The notes below the pieces were generated by a model, which saw only the letters and a list, made by a program, of their open reading frames with translations, had not been told where the DNA came from and did not search any database. From contig CAKQQQ010000005.1 of assembly GCA_934271065.1 (NCBI GenBank), positions 62,001 to 126,000 of the forward strand: 64,000 nucleotides of DNA, written 5' to 3'. Positions 8,734-17,651 of this stretch are shown here, one piece after another (position 1 is the first letter of the stretch; the number at the start of each line of letters is the position of its first letter). The DNA is from an uncultured Clostridia bacterium. Its GTDB lineage: Bacteria; Bacillota; Clostridia; Christensenellales; Borkfalkiaceae. The position numbers and the translations under genes are program-made.

Positions 8734-9144
8734 TCAGGCGATGTATCCGAGCATATATTTGGGTAACTGTTCTTTGGTTGCCGAAACGGTAATTTCAAGC
8801 GCGACGTCGTTCGCTTCGCAAATCTTTCTGATCTCTTCGAACGATTTTTCAAGGTCAACAAGACTCGAATCGGTAATTCTTAAAATTCCGTCGACGAAAA
8901 GGTATTCGATGTCGTGATTCCCCGCGAGCAAGCCTTTTACGAAACCTTCGAATCCGTCTACGGTGTGTATGCCATATTCTTCGGTATAAACGCATCTTAC
9001 GTTAAGGTCTATCGCGACCGAGCACATTCTTTTATCGGTAATAAAGACTACGTTGCCCTTTGCTTTGGCAGCGGCTGCGTTTACGTCGTCAAGTATAATT
9101 TTGGTTTTGCCGAAGCCCTTCGGGCCGTAAATAAGTTTTATCAT
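8734..9144 (-). CDS. Small P-loop NTPase-like protein, function unknown
   Basis: 136 residues. The N-terminal GPKGFGKTK (residues 7-15) is a Walker A nucleotide-binding loop, and the hydrophobic stretch YLFVDG (about 81-86) could be a Walker B strand ending in Asp. No further ATPase domain, membrane segment or signal peptide is seen, so it resembles an isolated minimal nucleoside triphosphatase domain. The start has GGAGG about eight bases upstream, and it has its own promoter and terminator, so it is a single-gene unit. I do not recognise a named family. It could be a small ATPase-like regulator; function cannot be assigned from context. Confidence 0.75.
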   Translation of the reverse strand: MIKLIYGPKGFGKTKIILDDVNAAAAKAKGNVVFITDKRMCSVAIDLNVRCVYTEEYGIHTVDGFEGFVKGLLAGNHDIEYLFVDGILRITDSSLVDLEKSFEEIRKICEANDVALEITVSATKEQLPKYMLGYIA

Positions 9145-9174
9145 AAAACGATACCTCCGTTTTTATCTGTCTAT

Positions 9175-9203
9175 ATTGTATACCAACGCCCGCGATTTTT
9201 CAA
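9175..9203 (-). promoter_or_regulatory. Promoter of the small P-loop gene
   Basis: TTGAAA-N17-TACAAT on the minus strand, about 25 bases before the GGAGG site. Confidence 0.65.
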
Positions 9204-9238
9204 TAGTTTTTCGAAAATTTTTTGCGAAAAATTCGGCG

Positions 9239-10429
9239 TTATCTTAAACTTGCGATAAAATCGCGGATTTTGGCTATTCCGCGCGCGATTTCTTCGGGCG
9301 GAAGCGTGTACGACAGCCTTACGGAATCGTCGTCGCCGAACGCCGCGCCGGGTATGACCGCCACGCCGAAATCGAGCAGAGCGGCAGCGAAATCACGGCT
9401 TCCGTTAATCGTCGCGCCGTTAAAACTTTTGCCGTATGTAGACGATACGTCCGCGAAAACGTAAAACGCGCCGTCGGGTACGGAAAAACTTATTCCGTCG
9501 ATTTTTTTCAACTCTTCCGCGAGCGTTTCGCGCCGTCTTGCAAACTCCGCGCGCATATCCGCAATAAACGCGTCGCCGTCGCGCAAGGCGGTTACGCTTG
9601 CGTACTGCGCGAACGTGCAAGCCGCGCTCGTCGTATGCCCCTGCAAAGCCGACATCGCCGCGGCGACTTCTTTGGGCGCGAGCGCGTAACCTATTCTCCA
9701 ACCCGTCATCGAGTAGGACTTGGAAACTCCGTTCACGGTTACGGTGTGCTTCGCCGCGTAGTCGGTAAGCGCGCCTATCGAATAATGCTTCTTGCCGTCG
9801 AATACGAGATTTTCGTAAATTTCGTCCGAAATTATATACAGCCCGTATTTTTCGCAGACCTGCGCGAGCGATATAAGTTCGGCTTTGGAATAAACCGCGC
9901 CCGTAGGGTTACAGGGCGAGTTGATAAGCAACGCCTTGGTTCGGGGCGTAACGGCGCGTTCGAATTCTTCCGCGGTCATCTTATACGCGTTTTCTTTCTT
10001 CGCGCGTACCGTAACGGGCGTACCGCCGCAGAGTTTTATCTGTTCGGTATACGTTACCCAGTACGGAGACGGAACGATAACTTCGTCGCCGTCGTCGATA
10101 AGCGCAAGCAACGCGTGATAAAGCGACGCTTTCGCCCCGCACGAGACGACTATATTGCTTTCGTCGCATTCCAGCCCGTTGTCTTTACGGAATTTTTCCG
10201 CTACGGCTTTGCGAAGTTCGGGTATGCCGGCAGACGCGGTGTATTTGGTATACCCGCGCTTTAAGGCGGTTATCGCGCTTTCCACGATAAAATCAGGGGT
10301 GTTGAAATCTGGTTCGCCCGCGGTAAACGCGATTAAGTCCGCGCCGTCCGCTTTGAGTTTTTTGGCGCGCGCCGTTATTTCGAGCGTCGCCGACGGCGTA
10401 ACGCTTTTCGCTTTTTCGGATACGTTCAT
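9239..10429 (-). CDS. aspB: Class I/II aminotransferase, aspartate aminotransferase type
   Basis: PLP enzyme that moves the amino group between aspartate and 2-oxoglutarate or a similar pair. 396 residues, normal length. SKSYSMTGWRIGYA (about 234-247) carries the PLP-binding lysine, and NSPCNPTGAVYS (about 169-180) and ISDEIYENL (about 199-207) hold the Asn and Asp/Tyr that contact the cofactor. The Arg that binds the substrate carboxylate is in VRLSYTLP near the C-terminus. The start has AGGAGA seven bases upstream and lies 11 bases after prfA, so it is probably the last gene of the prmC-prfA-aspB unit. Exact substrate range cannot be decided from sequence. Confidence 0.93.
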   Translation of the reverse strand: MNVSEKAKSVTPSATLEITARAKKLKADGADLIAFTAGEPDFNTPDFIVESAITALKRGYTKYTASAGIPELRKAVAEKFRKDNGLECDESNIVVSCGAKASLYHALLALIDDGDEVIVPSPYWVTYTEQIKLCGGTPVTVRAKKENAYKMTAEEFERAVTPRTKALLINSPCNPTGAVYSKAELISLAQVCEKYGLYIISDEIYENLVFDGKKHYSIGALTDYAAKHTVTVNGVSKSYSMTGWRIGYALAPKEVAAAMSALQGHTTSAACTFAQYASVTALRDGDAFIADMRAEFARRRETLAEELKKIDGISFSVPDGAFYVFADVSSTYGKSFNGATINGSRDFAAALLDFGVAVIPGAAFGDDDSVRLSYTLPPEEIARGIAKIRDFIASLR

Positions 10430-10440
10430 TATTTTCTCCT

Positions 10441-11511
10441 TTATTCGACGGATTCGGAAAGTCGGGCTTCTCTGTCCGCGACGGCGAGCGCGTCGGTCAA
10501 CTCGCCTATATCTCCTTCGAGAAACTGTTCGAGAGTGTAAACCGTATAGCCTATTCTGTGATCGGTAACGCGACCTTGCGGAAAGTTATACGTCCGTATC
10601 CGCTCCGAACGGTCGCCCGTACCGACGAGACTTTTGCGGTTGGCGTCGTACTCGTTTCTGTAACGGGTGTTATAGTAGTCGTACAGGCGGCTTTTCATTA
10701 CCTTCATAGCCTTTTCGCGGTTTTTGAGTTGCGAACGCTCGTCCTGACAGGTAACGACTATCCCCGTGGGGATATGCGTCATTCGTATGCACGACTCGGT
10801 TTTATTGACGTGCTGTCCGCCCGCGCCACTCGAACGGAAGGTGTCTATTTTAAGGTCTTTTTCGTCGATATTGACTTCTACGTCTTCGGCTTCGGGCAGT
10901 ACGGCTACCGTAACGGTGGAAGTGTGTATTCTGCCCTGCGATTCGGTGTCGGGAACGCGCTGAACGCGATGAACGCCGCTTTCGTATTTGAGTTTAGAAT
11001 ACACGCCCTTGCCGCTTACCGAAAACACGACTTCTTTTATTCCGCCGAGTTCGGTCTCGTTACCGTCGATAAGTTCGGTCTTCCAGCGGTTCTTTTCGGC
11101 GAATTTAAGGTACATTCTGTACAGTTCGTACGCGAACAACGCCGCTTCTTCCCCGCCCGCGCCCGCGCGGATTTCGATGATTACGTTTTTATCGTCGTCC
11201 GGGTCTTTTGGCAGAAGCAGTATTTTAAGTTCGTCGGTCATCGCCGCAAGCCGCTTTTTGCAATCGTAATACTCGTCTTCGAGCATCTTTTTCATATCCG
11301 GATCGGTCTCTTCCGCAAGCGCGCTTTCCGCCGCCCTGCCTTCTTCTTCGATCTTTTTATACTCGATATACGCGTTGACGGCTTCTTCCGCGTCCGCCCT
11401 TTCTTTGGCGTACTTTTTCCACTTGTCCATATCCGAAAGCGTTTCGGGATCGGCAAGAAGTTCGCCGAGCGCGTTATACCGTTCGAGTATTTTTTCGAGT
11501 TTTTCTATCAT
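10441..11511 (-). CDS. prfA: Peptide chain release factor 1
   Basis: Reads UAA and UAG stop codons and frees the finished peptide from the ribosome. 356 residues. The universal GGQ motif is in SSGAGGQHVNKTES (about residues 226-239), and its Gln is the residue methylated by PrmC, encoded immediately upstream. The PxT-type anticodon motif region lies near VQRVPDTESQGRIHTS (about 180-195), with PDT in the expected place for RF1. The start codon overlaps the stop of the upstream fusion gene by four bases (ATGA), so the two are translationally coupled. Confidence 0.96.
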   Translation of the reverse strand: MIEKLEKILERYNALGELLADPETLSDMDKWKKYAKERADAEEAVNAYIEYKKIEEEGRAAESALAEETDPDMKKMLEDEYYDCKKRLAAMTDELKILLLPKDPDDDKNVIIEIRAGAGGEEAALFAYELYRMYLKFAEKNRWKTELIDGNETELGGIKEVVFSVSGKGVYSKLKYESGVHRVQRVPDTESQGRIHTSTVTVAVLPEAEDVEVNIDEKDLKIDTFRSSGAGGQHVNKTESCIRMTHIPTGIVVTCQDERSQLKNREKAMKVMKSRLYDYYNTRYRNEYDANRKSLVGTGDRSERIRTYNFPQGRVTDHRIGYTVYTLEQFLEGDIGELTDALAVADREARLSESVE

Positions 11512-13313
11512 ACTTTCACCGCCGATATTATTCTGTCGTTGCCCGACAGATCTTTGAACGCTTTTACCGTAAACCCTTCGCGCGCGAAAATCTCTTCGAC
11601 GGCTTCGCCCTGATCGTAGCCTATCTCCGCTATCACCGCTCCGCCGTTTACGAGCCGCGACTTCGCGCCGACGGCTATGCGGCGGTAAAAATCAAGCCCG
11701 TCTTCGCCGCCGTCAAGCGCGGATATGGGTTCGTAATCTTTCACTTCACGCTGTAACCGCTCTATATCCCCCGTTTTTATATACGGCGGGTTGGTTACTA
11801 TAAGGTTGAATTTACCGTCTATATTTTCAAACAAATCGCTCTCGACGAATTTAACGTCCGCGCCGAGCCTGTCGGCGTTCTCTTTCGCAAGGCTCAACGC
11901 GCCTAAGGAAATATCGCTTGCAGTGACGTTCGCGCCCGTTTTCAGTTTAAGGGTTATCGCTATCGCGCCGCTGCCCGTACACAGGTCGAGCGTCTCGTCG
12001 CCCGCTTTCGTCAAGCCTATCGCAACTTCGACGAGTTCTTCGGTTTCGGGGCGGGGTATCAACGCCCTTTCGTCTACCTTGAATTCGTAGCCGTAAAAGT
12101 CGCACATTCCGAGAACGTACCACAGCGGTCTGCCGCTTTCGCGTTCTTTCGCAAACGCGTTTATCTTTTCTACGTTCTTTGCCGAAACGACCTTTTTATC
12201 GTCTGAAAGTTCGCTTCGTTTAATACCCGCAACGCAGGAGACGAGCCATTCCGCGTCGGCTTCGTCTTCGACGCCCGCCGCCGCAAATCCGCGTTTTACG
12301 CGTTCGACGAGTTCTTTCGCCTTTTCGGGGCAGACGAATTTACATTCGGGTTCGGTTTCGTCTTCGTCCATTTTAAGGGTTTTTTCAAAAGCCGCTATCG
12401 CGACTTCTATCATTCCGTCGTCCGGCTCGCGCGTGGTAATTCTCTGCAACAACAGCCCCGGCGCTTTGAGCGGGTATACGAGCGGACTGTCGGTTTTGGC
12501 AAGCAGGCGCAAAATCTCGTACGAGATGCCCGCGACTACGGGCAGAAGCGCGAGTTTGCAAAGGAGTTTGAGCGCGCCGTTTCTGACCTGCGGCACGAAA
12601 TACCCGAACAGCGAAAAGACGAGTATGCTTATTACCATTACTATAAACATAAACGTCGTTCCGCAACGGTCGTGGACTCTGCGGCAGGCGCGGACGTTCG
12701 CGACGTTGAGTTCGAGACCTTTTTCGTAACAGGTTATAGTCTTATGTTCCGCGCCGTGATACATATAGGTGCGGCGAATGTCTTTCATCAGCGACGTGAG
12801 AAGTATATACGATACGAAAATGAATATTCTTATAAAGCCTTCGAGAAGGTTTCGCCACAGTTCTTTATACGCGAAGTCGGGGGTGTACTTAACGAACACC
12901 CTGCCTAAAATATCGGGAATAACGAAAAACAGACCGATCGAAAAGATCAGCCCCAGCGCGACGCCGAAAAAGGTTATAACGCTCGTTACGTCCACCTTAA
13001 AGGTCTTGGCGAGCCATTTTTCGAATTTGCCCGGCTCTTCGTCGGTTTCGCCGTACACTTCCGCCGAGCGCATAAGTATTTTAGTACCCGTGACGAGCGA
13101 CGTGAAAAAACTTATCACGCCCCTTACGAACGGAACGGACGACGCTTTTTTTTGCGCTTTCGACGGGTGCAGGCGTTCGGCTTCGAGACGGATTTCGCCG
13201 TCGGTGTCGCGCACGGCGGTTGTCATTGCGGTTTTGCCGCGCATCATTACGCCTTCGAGTACCGCCTGACCGCCTATGCTCGTCTTACGCGGTTTTTTAT
13301 TTTTTCTGCTCAT
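11508..13313 (-). CDS. prmC: Fusion of a DUF1385 (YqhQ-like) membrane protein with release-factor glutamine methyltransferase PrmC
   Basis: 601 residues in one frame. Residues about 1-300 are DUF1385: the family's start IGGQAVLEGVMMRGK, then membrane segments near 130-155, 165-190 and 225-265, and the motif YHGAEHKTITCYEKG. Residues about 320-601 are PrmC, the methyltransferase that modifies the GGQ glutamine of release factors: LIPRPETEELVE (about 425), the SAM-binding DLCTGSGAIAI (about 446) and the catalytic NPPY in VTNPPYIKTGD (about 522). In most Firmicutes these are two neighbouring genes. The stop overlaps prfA by four bases. The gene starts 10 bases after the rpmE terminator and shows no clear Shine-Dalgarno site. 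No stop codon separates the halves, so a true fusion rather than an error is likely. Confidence 0.9.
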   Translation of the reverse strand: MSRKNKKPRKTSIGGQAVLEGVMMRGKTAMTTAVRDTDGEIRLEAERLHPSKAQKKASSVPFVRGVISFFTSLVTGTKILMRSAEVYGETDEEPGKFEKWLAKTFKVDVTSVITFFGVALGLIFSIGLFFVIPDILGRVFVKYTPDFAYKELWRNLLEGFIRIFIFVSYILLTSLMKDIRRTYMYHGAEHKTITCYEKGLELNVANVRACRRVHDRCGTTFMFIVMVISILVFSLFGYFVPQVRNGALKLLCKLALLPVVAGISYEILRLLAKTDSPLVYPLKAPGLLLQRITTREPDDGMIEVAIAAFEKTLKMDEDETEPECKFVCPEKAKELVERVKRGFAAAGVEDEADAEWLVSCVAGIKRSELSDDKKVVSAKNVEKINAFAKERESGRPLWYVLGMCDFYGYEFKVDERALIPRPETEELVEVAIGLTKAGDETLDLCTGSGAIAITLKLKTGANVTASDISLGALSLAKENADRLGADVKFVESDLFENIDGKFNLIVTNPPYIKTGDIERLQREVKDYEPISALDGGEDGLDFYRRIAVGAKSRLVNGGAVIAEIGYDQGEAVEEIFAREGFTVKAFKDLSGNDRIISAVKV

Positions 13314-13322
13314 TTTCTAATA

Positions 13323-13356
13323 AAAAAGTACGCTCCGAGCCGCACGGCTCGGAGCG
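13323..13356 (-). terminator. Terminator or attenuator between rpmE and the DUF1385-PrmC gene
   Basis: CGCTCCGAGCC pairs with its exact complement around a short loop; T-rich DNA follows on the minus strand and runs into the next start codon. Confidence 0.85.
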
Positions 13357-13394
13357 TGACCGCGACTATACGGAAGTTCCGCAAGCCGTTAAGT

Positions 13395-13598
13395 TCAGAT
13401 GTTGTATCTTTTCTTGAATTTGTCAACGCGACCGCCGGTATCGACAAGTTTCTGCTTACCGGTAAAGAACGGATGGCATTTACTGCAAATGTCTACTTTA
13501 AGGTTGTCAACGTTCTTAGTAGTGCCGGTCTGGAAAGTCTCGCCGCAAGCGCAGGTAACGGTAACGATCTTATAAGAAGGATGTATATCCGCTTTCAT
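13395..13598 (-). CDS. rpmE: 50S ribosomal protein bL31, zinc-binding form
   Basis: 67 residues, a ribosome surface protein at the central protuberance. It is the zinc-containing (C+) form: the Cys pair in CACGETF (residues 16 and 18) and the Cys pair in [10 protein letters not shown] (about 37 and 40) make the metal site. The C-terminus [17 protein letters not shown] is typical. GAGGTGAGAG precedes the ATG. It has its own perfect-consensus promoter and ends at a strong hairpin, so most transcripts should be monocistronic, with read-through into the prmC-prfA-aspB genes. Confidence 0.96.
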   Translation of the reverse strand: MKADIHPSYKIVTVTCACGETFQTGTTKNVDNLKVDICSKCHPFFTGKQKLVDTGGRVDKFKKRYNI

Positions 13599-13669
13599 AC
13601 TCTCACCTCACAGTTTGGATTTCGGTCGGCAACGGAGAAAATACCCCTACCGCCGCTAAATGCTTACAC

Positions 13670-13698
13670 ATTATATACTATTTATTTCGTCGTGTCAA
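13670..13698 (-). promoter_or_regulatory. Promoter of rpmE and its downstream genes
   Basis: Perfect TTGACA-N17-TATAAT on the minus strand, with a leader of about 65 bases. Confidence 0.85.
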
Positions 13699-13763
13699 TC
13701 GTTTGAAAGCACATTAACGCGATTTTTAATTTTAGCGTCTTCGGCTCGGTTTTGTAAAATCAG

Positions 13764-13792
13764 TTGCTAATTTCCGAGTTTTGGTATATACT
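13764..13792 (+). promoter_or_regulatory. Promoter of the MDR dehydrogenase-like gene
   Basis: TTGCTA-N17-TATACT. The leader then holds a small hairpin, TAAGGTT with its complement AACCTTA (about 13800-13819). Confidence 0.65.
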
Positions 13793-13845
13793 ATTAGCGG
13801 TAAGGTTGATATGAACCTTACTATTATTTATAACGGACGGGCAAT

Positions 13846-14871
13846 ATGCGAACCTGGCAGATAACCAAAACACAACAAATCGATCTCGTGGACCGTGTCG
13901 AAACGCTGACCGATATCGACAGCGTAAAACTGCGTATAACCAAGACGCTTATAACGAGCGAGGACGTAGTAACCTATCTCGGCGAGGATAAAAAAGTCAA
14001 ATTCCCCGTCGTACCCTGTACCGCGGCGGTGGCGCAGATCAACGAACTGCCCGTCGAATCGCCGTACTTCGAAAAGGGTACGCGCGTTTACGTCTCCGCG
14101 GTAAGGAATTGCGGTAAATGTCCGCGTTGCGTAAACTACCACCCCGAAAGTTGTTACGAGTTTTCCGTTGCGGGTAAAACGCGCGACGGGTTTTTGAAAG
14201 ACTTTGCGGTCGTGCCGAGCAAGGACGTATACGTTCTTCCGCCGAGCATACGCGACGAAGACGCGATTTATATCGAACTTATCAAACTCGCGCTGTCGGT
14301 AATAGACGAACTCAAAATCGAAAAGGGGCAGCACGTCGCCGTTATCGGCGCGACGTTGCTCGGCTCTATCATAGCGCAACTCATCATATATTATCAGGGC
14401 GTACCCATTCTTATCGACTCGTCGGACGAGAAACTGAATCTCGCGGCGCAGGCGGGCGTTTACTATACGGTCAACTCCGCGCGTAACGTCGAAAAGGAAG
14501 TCTCGTCGCTGACGGGCGGCAGAATGACCGCCAAAGTCGTACACGTCGTACGTTCGGGCGAAGCGTTCGACCTTGCTTTCCGTCTCGCCGCGCCCGCCGC
14601 GTCGGTCGCGTTCGCAGGCTTCTCCTTCCCGAACGTCAGACTGTCGTTCCAGAGCGCGCTCGAAAAACGCCTGCGCTGTTTCTCGGTGGCAAACGGTTTC
14701 GGCAACAGCGAAAGCGCGATAAATATGCTCGCCAACAAAGCCGTAGACCTTTCGGGTTACGATATACCCGTTACCGATACCAAGGATATTGCGGAAAATT
14801 TCGCGAAAATGGCAGAAGAATTAAAAACTCGGAAAACCGTAAAACCGATAATAGTAAATATGGTAGGATAA
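13846..14871 (+). CDS. Medium-chain dehydrogenase/reductase (alcohol dehydrogenase-like), catalytic zinc site apparently lost
   Basis: 341 residues with the two-domain MDR layout. The structural zinc lobe is intact: CGKCPRCVNYHPESC (about residues 87-101) has the four cysteines. The Rossmann fold starts near VAVIGATLLGSIIAQ (about 164), with a GxxxxG turn. The catalytic zinc positions look wrong: the expected Cys of a CGTD-type motif is replaced around ITSEDVVTYLG (residues 36-46), and the usual GHE motif is replaced by FPVVPCTAAVAQI. It may therefore be a reductase that does not use zinc chemistry, or a divergent family. It is a single-gene unit with its own promoter and a terminator shared with recR. 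No metabolic partner lies next to it. Confidence 0.75.
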   Translation: MRTWQITKTQQIDLVDRVETLTDIDSVKLRITKTLITSEDVVTYLGEDKKVKFPVVPCTAAVAQINELPVESPYFEKGTRVYVSAVRNCGKCPRCVNYHPESCYEFSVAGKTRDGFLKDFAVVPSKDVYVLPPSIRDEDAIYIELIKLALSVIDELKIEKGQHVAVIGATLLGSIIAQLIIYYQGVPILIDSSDEKLNLAAQAGVYYTVNSARNVEKEVSSLTGGRMTAKVVHVVRSGEAFDLAFRLAAPAASVAFAGFSFPNVRLSFQSALEKRLRCFSVANGFGNSESAINMLANKAVDLSGYDIPVTDTKDIAENFAKMAEELKTRKTVKPIIVNMVG

Positions 14872-14888
14872 CGGCTTAGCCGTGATAA

Positions 14889-14927
14889 AACCCCCTTCGC
14901 CCGCGTCGGGCGAAGGGGGTTTCTTTT
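14889..14927. terminator. Bidirectional terminator between the MDR gene and recR
   Basis: CCCCCTTCGCCCG pairs with CGGGCGAAGGGGG, preceded by AAAA and followed by a T-rich run; it closes both converging units. Confidence 0.9.
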
Positions 14928-14939
14928 TTATTTGAAAAA

Positions 14940-15533
14940 TCAAATTTCTTTACGGTCGAGAAGCGCGCGCGAAATGGTCACTTCGTCGGCGTATTCGAGT
15001 TCGCCGCCGACGGGTATGCCGTGCGCGAGCCGCGTTACTTTTATTCCGAGCGGCTTTATCAGCGACGATATATACATCGCCGTCGCTTCACCTTCGACGT
15101 CCGGATTAGTTGCCATTATCACTTCCGAAACTCCGCCATCGGCAATTCTCTTCAATAATTCCTTTATTCTTATGTCGTCCGGCGTTACGCCTTCCATAGG
15201 GCTTATCGCGCCGTGCAGAACGTGGTATACGCCCCTGTATTCGTGCGCCTTTTCCATCGCCATTACGTCTTTGGGTTCTTTGACGACGCATATTACCGAC
15301 CGATCGCGCGTCGAGCATATGTCGCAGACTTTTTTGTCGGTAAAATTGCCGCATATTTCGCAATAGCGGACGTTCTTTTTGGCGTTTATTATGGCGGCGG
15401 CGAATTCTTCGGCTTCTTCTTCGGTCATATCGATGACTTTGTAGGCGTACCTTAAAGCCGTTTTCGTGCCTACGCCGGGCAAAGCGGTAAACCTGTTTAC
15501 CAGTTTACCTATGGGTTCGATGAAAGTAGCCAT
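14940..15533 (-). CDS. recR: Recombination protein RecR
   Basis: Works with RecF and RecO to load RecA on gapped DNA. 197 residues, standard. An N-terminal helix-hairpin-helix ([14 protein letters not shown], about 18-31), the zinc finger [16 protein letters not shown] (about 57-72), and the Toprim domain (about 80-175) with ICVVKEP and [15 protein letters not shown]. It is the last gene of the mrnC-rlmB-sigH-dnaX-ybaB-recR run, starting two bases after ybaB. The ybaB-recR-dnaX link is common in Firmicutes. Confidence 0.96.
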   Translation of the reverse strand: MATFIEPIGKLVNRFTALPGVGTKTALRYAYKVIDMTEEEAEEFAAAIINAKKNVRYCEICGNFTDKKVCDICSTRDRSVICVVKEPKDVMAMEKAHEYRGVYHVLHGAISPMEGVTPDDIRIKELLKRIADGGVSEVIMATNPDVEGEATAMYISSLIKPLGIKVTRLAHGIPVGGELEYADEVTISRALLDRKEI

Positions 15534-15535
15534 TA

Positions 15536-15877
15536 TCAGAACAAACCGCCCGCTCCGCCTAACGCGCCCGTCTTTTCTTCGCGCAGTTCGTCAGCCGCCG
15601 CGTACGCGTTGTTAAGCGCGGCGATCAGAAGGTCTTCGAGCATCTCTATATCGTCGGCGTCCACGACCGACGGATCGATCGAAATCGCCGAAACGACTTT
15701 CTTGCCGTTTACGGTTACTTTTACCGCGCCGCCCGCGCTCTCCCCGACTATCTCGGCTTCTTCGAGTTCTTCCTGCGCCTTTGCCATCTGCTCCTGCATT
15801 TTCTGCGCCTGCTTCATAAGTTGCTGCATCTGGTTTCCGCCGCCGAAGCCTCCGAAACCGCCTCTGTATCCTGCCAT
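15536..15877 (-). CDS. ybaB: YbaB/EbfC family nucleoid-associated protein
   Basis: 113 residues. DNA-binding dimer of the YbaB family. The N-terminus is Gly-rich ([18 protein letters not shown]), followed by a Gln/Met/Lys helix (about 15-45) and a beta sheet with [21 protein letters not shown] (split by the reader at about 52-72), then a helix rich in Ala and Leu. It lies three bases after dnaX and two before recR, the classical order. The length is slightly above the usual 100-110 because of the Gly-rich head. Confidence 0.95.
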   Translation of the reverse strand: MAGYRGGFGGFGGGNQMQQLMKQAQKMQEQMAKAQEELEEAEIVGESAGGAVKVTVNGKKVVSAISIDPSVVDADDIEMLEDLLIAALNNAYAAADELREEKTGALGGAGGLF

Positions 15878-15880
15878 ATT

Positions 15881-17638
15881 TTACTCCTTTATCACGACGT
15901 TTTTAACGCCCGAATTCTTTTTTAACCGTTCTACGCCGTCCGCGAAATCGTCGCGCTCTTCGGCTTTGCCGAGTACTACCTTAACGGCGTAATTCCCTAC
16001 CGACCTTACCGCCGCGGTAAGCGTTTGCAGGTTCTGTTCCTTTATTACGGCGTTATACCCCGGCTCGTCGCCCGCCGTTATTACGAGCGTGTTGCCGTCC
16101 AACGCCGCGGTCATATCCTGACACGCCACCCAAAGCACTATGTTTCTGTCGGCGCGGAGTTTTCTCACTACCGTACCCCATATCCTGCCCGCGCTCATAT
16201 TCGCGCGCGGCGTCGCGGGTTCGGCTTCTTCCGTCTGCGCCGCCTGCGTCTCAACCGTCGGCGCGGCTTTTTCGGTAGGCGTTGCGACGGGTTTCGCGGC
16301 GGGTTTTACGACGCGTTCGCCCGTTCCGTACCCGCCGTCGAACGGTAATTCTTCTTCGGGCGGCGGAGTCGGATACCCGTAATCTTCGGGTTCGGCAACG
16401 CTTGCGGCGGTTGCGGGTTCGTTTGCCGCCACGTCGGGTTCAACCTTGTTTAACCGCTCTATACGCGGCTTTTCCGTCGGCGTGAAGCCGTTTTTCAGTT
16501 TTTCTTCGAGCGCGGCTATACGCGATAACAGCGCGTCGATATTATAGTCCGCAGACGGCATCGCAGCCTTTACGCACGCGGTTTCGAGTACGGCGCGCGG
16601 CGAAGACGCGTATTTAAGATTGCCTTCCGCCTCGGTAAAAATCTCTATTATTCTGAGCAGTCGCCGTTCGTCCACCTTTTCGCCGAGCGCGACGAGTTTA
16701 CGGTATTCGTCGTCCGGGAGCGACAAAATCTCTTTGCCGTTTTTGCACGTCTTGCAGACGGCGACTTCCCTGAGCGCGGAAATCACGTCTTTGCAAAGCA
16801 CGCCCACGCTCTTGCCCAAATCGGCAAGACCTTCCACCCCCGCGAGCAGTTCGCCCGCGTCGGACGAGAACGCCGCGTCAAGCAGAGAGAGTATCTTGTC
16901 GCCGTCGGTCGCGCCGAGCACTTCGAGTACGTCGTTATACGAGAGTTTTCCATCGCGATAAGACGCGCATATATCCGCGACGGACAACGCGTCTCGCACG
17001 CTGCCCGCGCCCGCGCGCGCTATCGCGTTCACGGCGTCTTCGTCGTAATCTTTGCCTATTTCTTTATAAATCTTACCTATAAGCGCGGCTATTTCGCCCG
17101 TAGAGATAAGCCTGAAATCGAAACGCATACAGCGCGACAGTATCGTTGCGGGAAGTTTATGCACTTCGGTCGTCGCGAGTATGAACACCGCGTGCTTGGG
17201 CGGTTCTTCGAGCGTTTTAAGCAGCGCGTTGAACGCTTCCGCGGTAAGCATATGCACTTCGTCGATAATATAAACCTTATACCTGCCGCTTACGGGCGGA
17301 TATTGAATTTTATCGCGTATTTCGCGTACGTTTTCGACTTTGTTGTTTGAAGCCGCGTCCATTTCGACTATATCGAGATTGGACGGATCGGCAAGCGATC
17401 TGCACGCTTCGCACTTGCCGCACGGCGAGCCGTTTATCGGCGACAGGCAGTTTATCGCTCTTGCGAAAATTTTAGCGGCGGAAGTCTTGCCCGTTCCGCG
17501 CGCGCCGCAAAATAGATAGGCGTGACCTATCTTGTCCGAATTTATTTGGTTTACGAGTGTTCTTACGACGTGTTCCTGCCCGATCAGCGAATCGAATCCG
17601 CTCGGTCTGAACCGTCTGTAAAGCGCGAGATACGCCAT
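15881..17638 (-). CDS. dnaX: DNA polymerase III gamma/tau subunit
   Basis: Clamp-loader ATPase of the replicative polymerase. 585 residues. Walker A is GARGTGKTSAAKIFARA (about 45-61), zinc ligands are in CLSPINGSPCGKCEAC (about 64-79), Walker B/sensor 1 in YIIDEVHML (about 122-130) and sensor ATTEVHKLPATILSRC (about 156-171). Residues about 360-500 form a Pro/Glu/Ala-rich linker and 500-585 the tau-like tail. GGGGA lies eight bases before the ATG. It sits in the six-gene operon from mrnC to recR. I see no obvious slippery site for a gamma frameshift product. Confidence 0.95.
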   Translation of the reverse strand: MAYLALYRRFRPSGFDSLIGQEHVVRTLVNQINSDKIGHAYLFCGARGTGKTSAAKIFARAINCLSPINGSPCGKCEACRSLADPSNLDIVEMDAASNNKVENVREIRDKIQYPPVSGRYKVYIIDEVHMLTAEAFNALLKTLEEPPKHAVFILATTEVHKLPATILSRCMRFDFRLISTGEIAALIGKIYKEIGKDYDEDAVNAIARAGAGSVRDALSVADICASYRDGKLSYNDVLEVLGATDGDKILSLLDAAFSSDAGELLAGVEGLADLGKSVGVLCKDVISALREVAVCKTCKNGKEILSLPDDEYRKLVALGEKVDERRLLRIIEIFTEAEGNLKYASSPRAVLETACVKAAMPSADYNIDALLSRIAALEEKLKNGFTPTEKPRIERLNKVEPDVAANEPATAASVAEPEDYGYPTPPPEEELPFDGGYGTGERVVKPAAKPVATPTEKAAPTVETQAAQTEEAEPATPRANMSAGRIWGTVVRKLRADRNIVLWVACQDMTAALDGNTLVITAGDEPGYNAVIKEQNLQTLTAAVRSVGNYAVKVVLGKAEERDDFADGVERLKKNSGVKNVVIKE

Positions 17639-17651
17639 ATTTTTATCCCCG

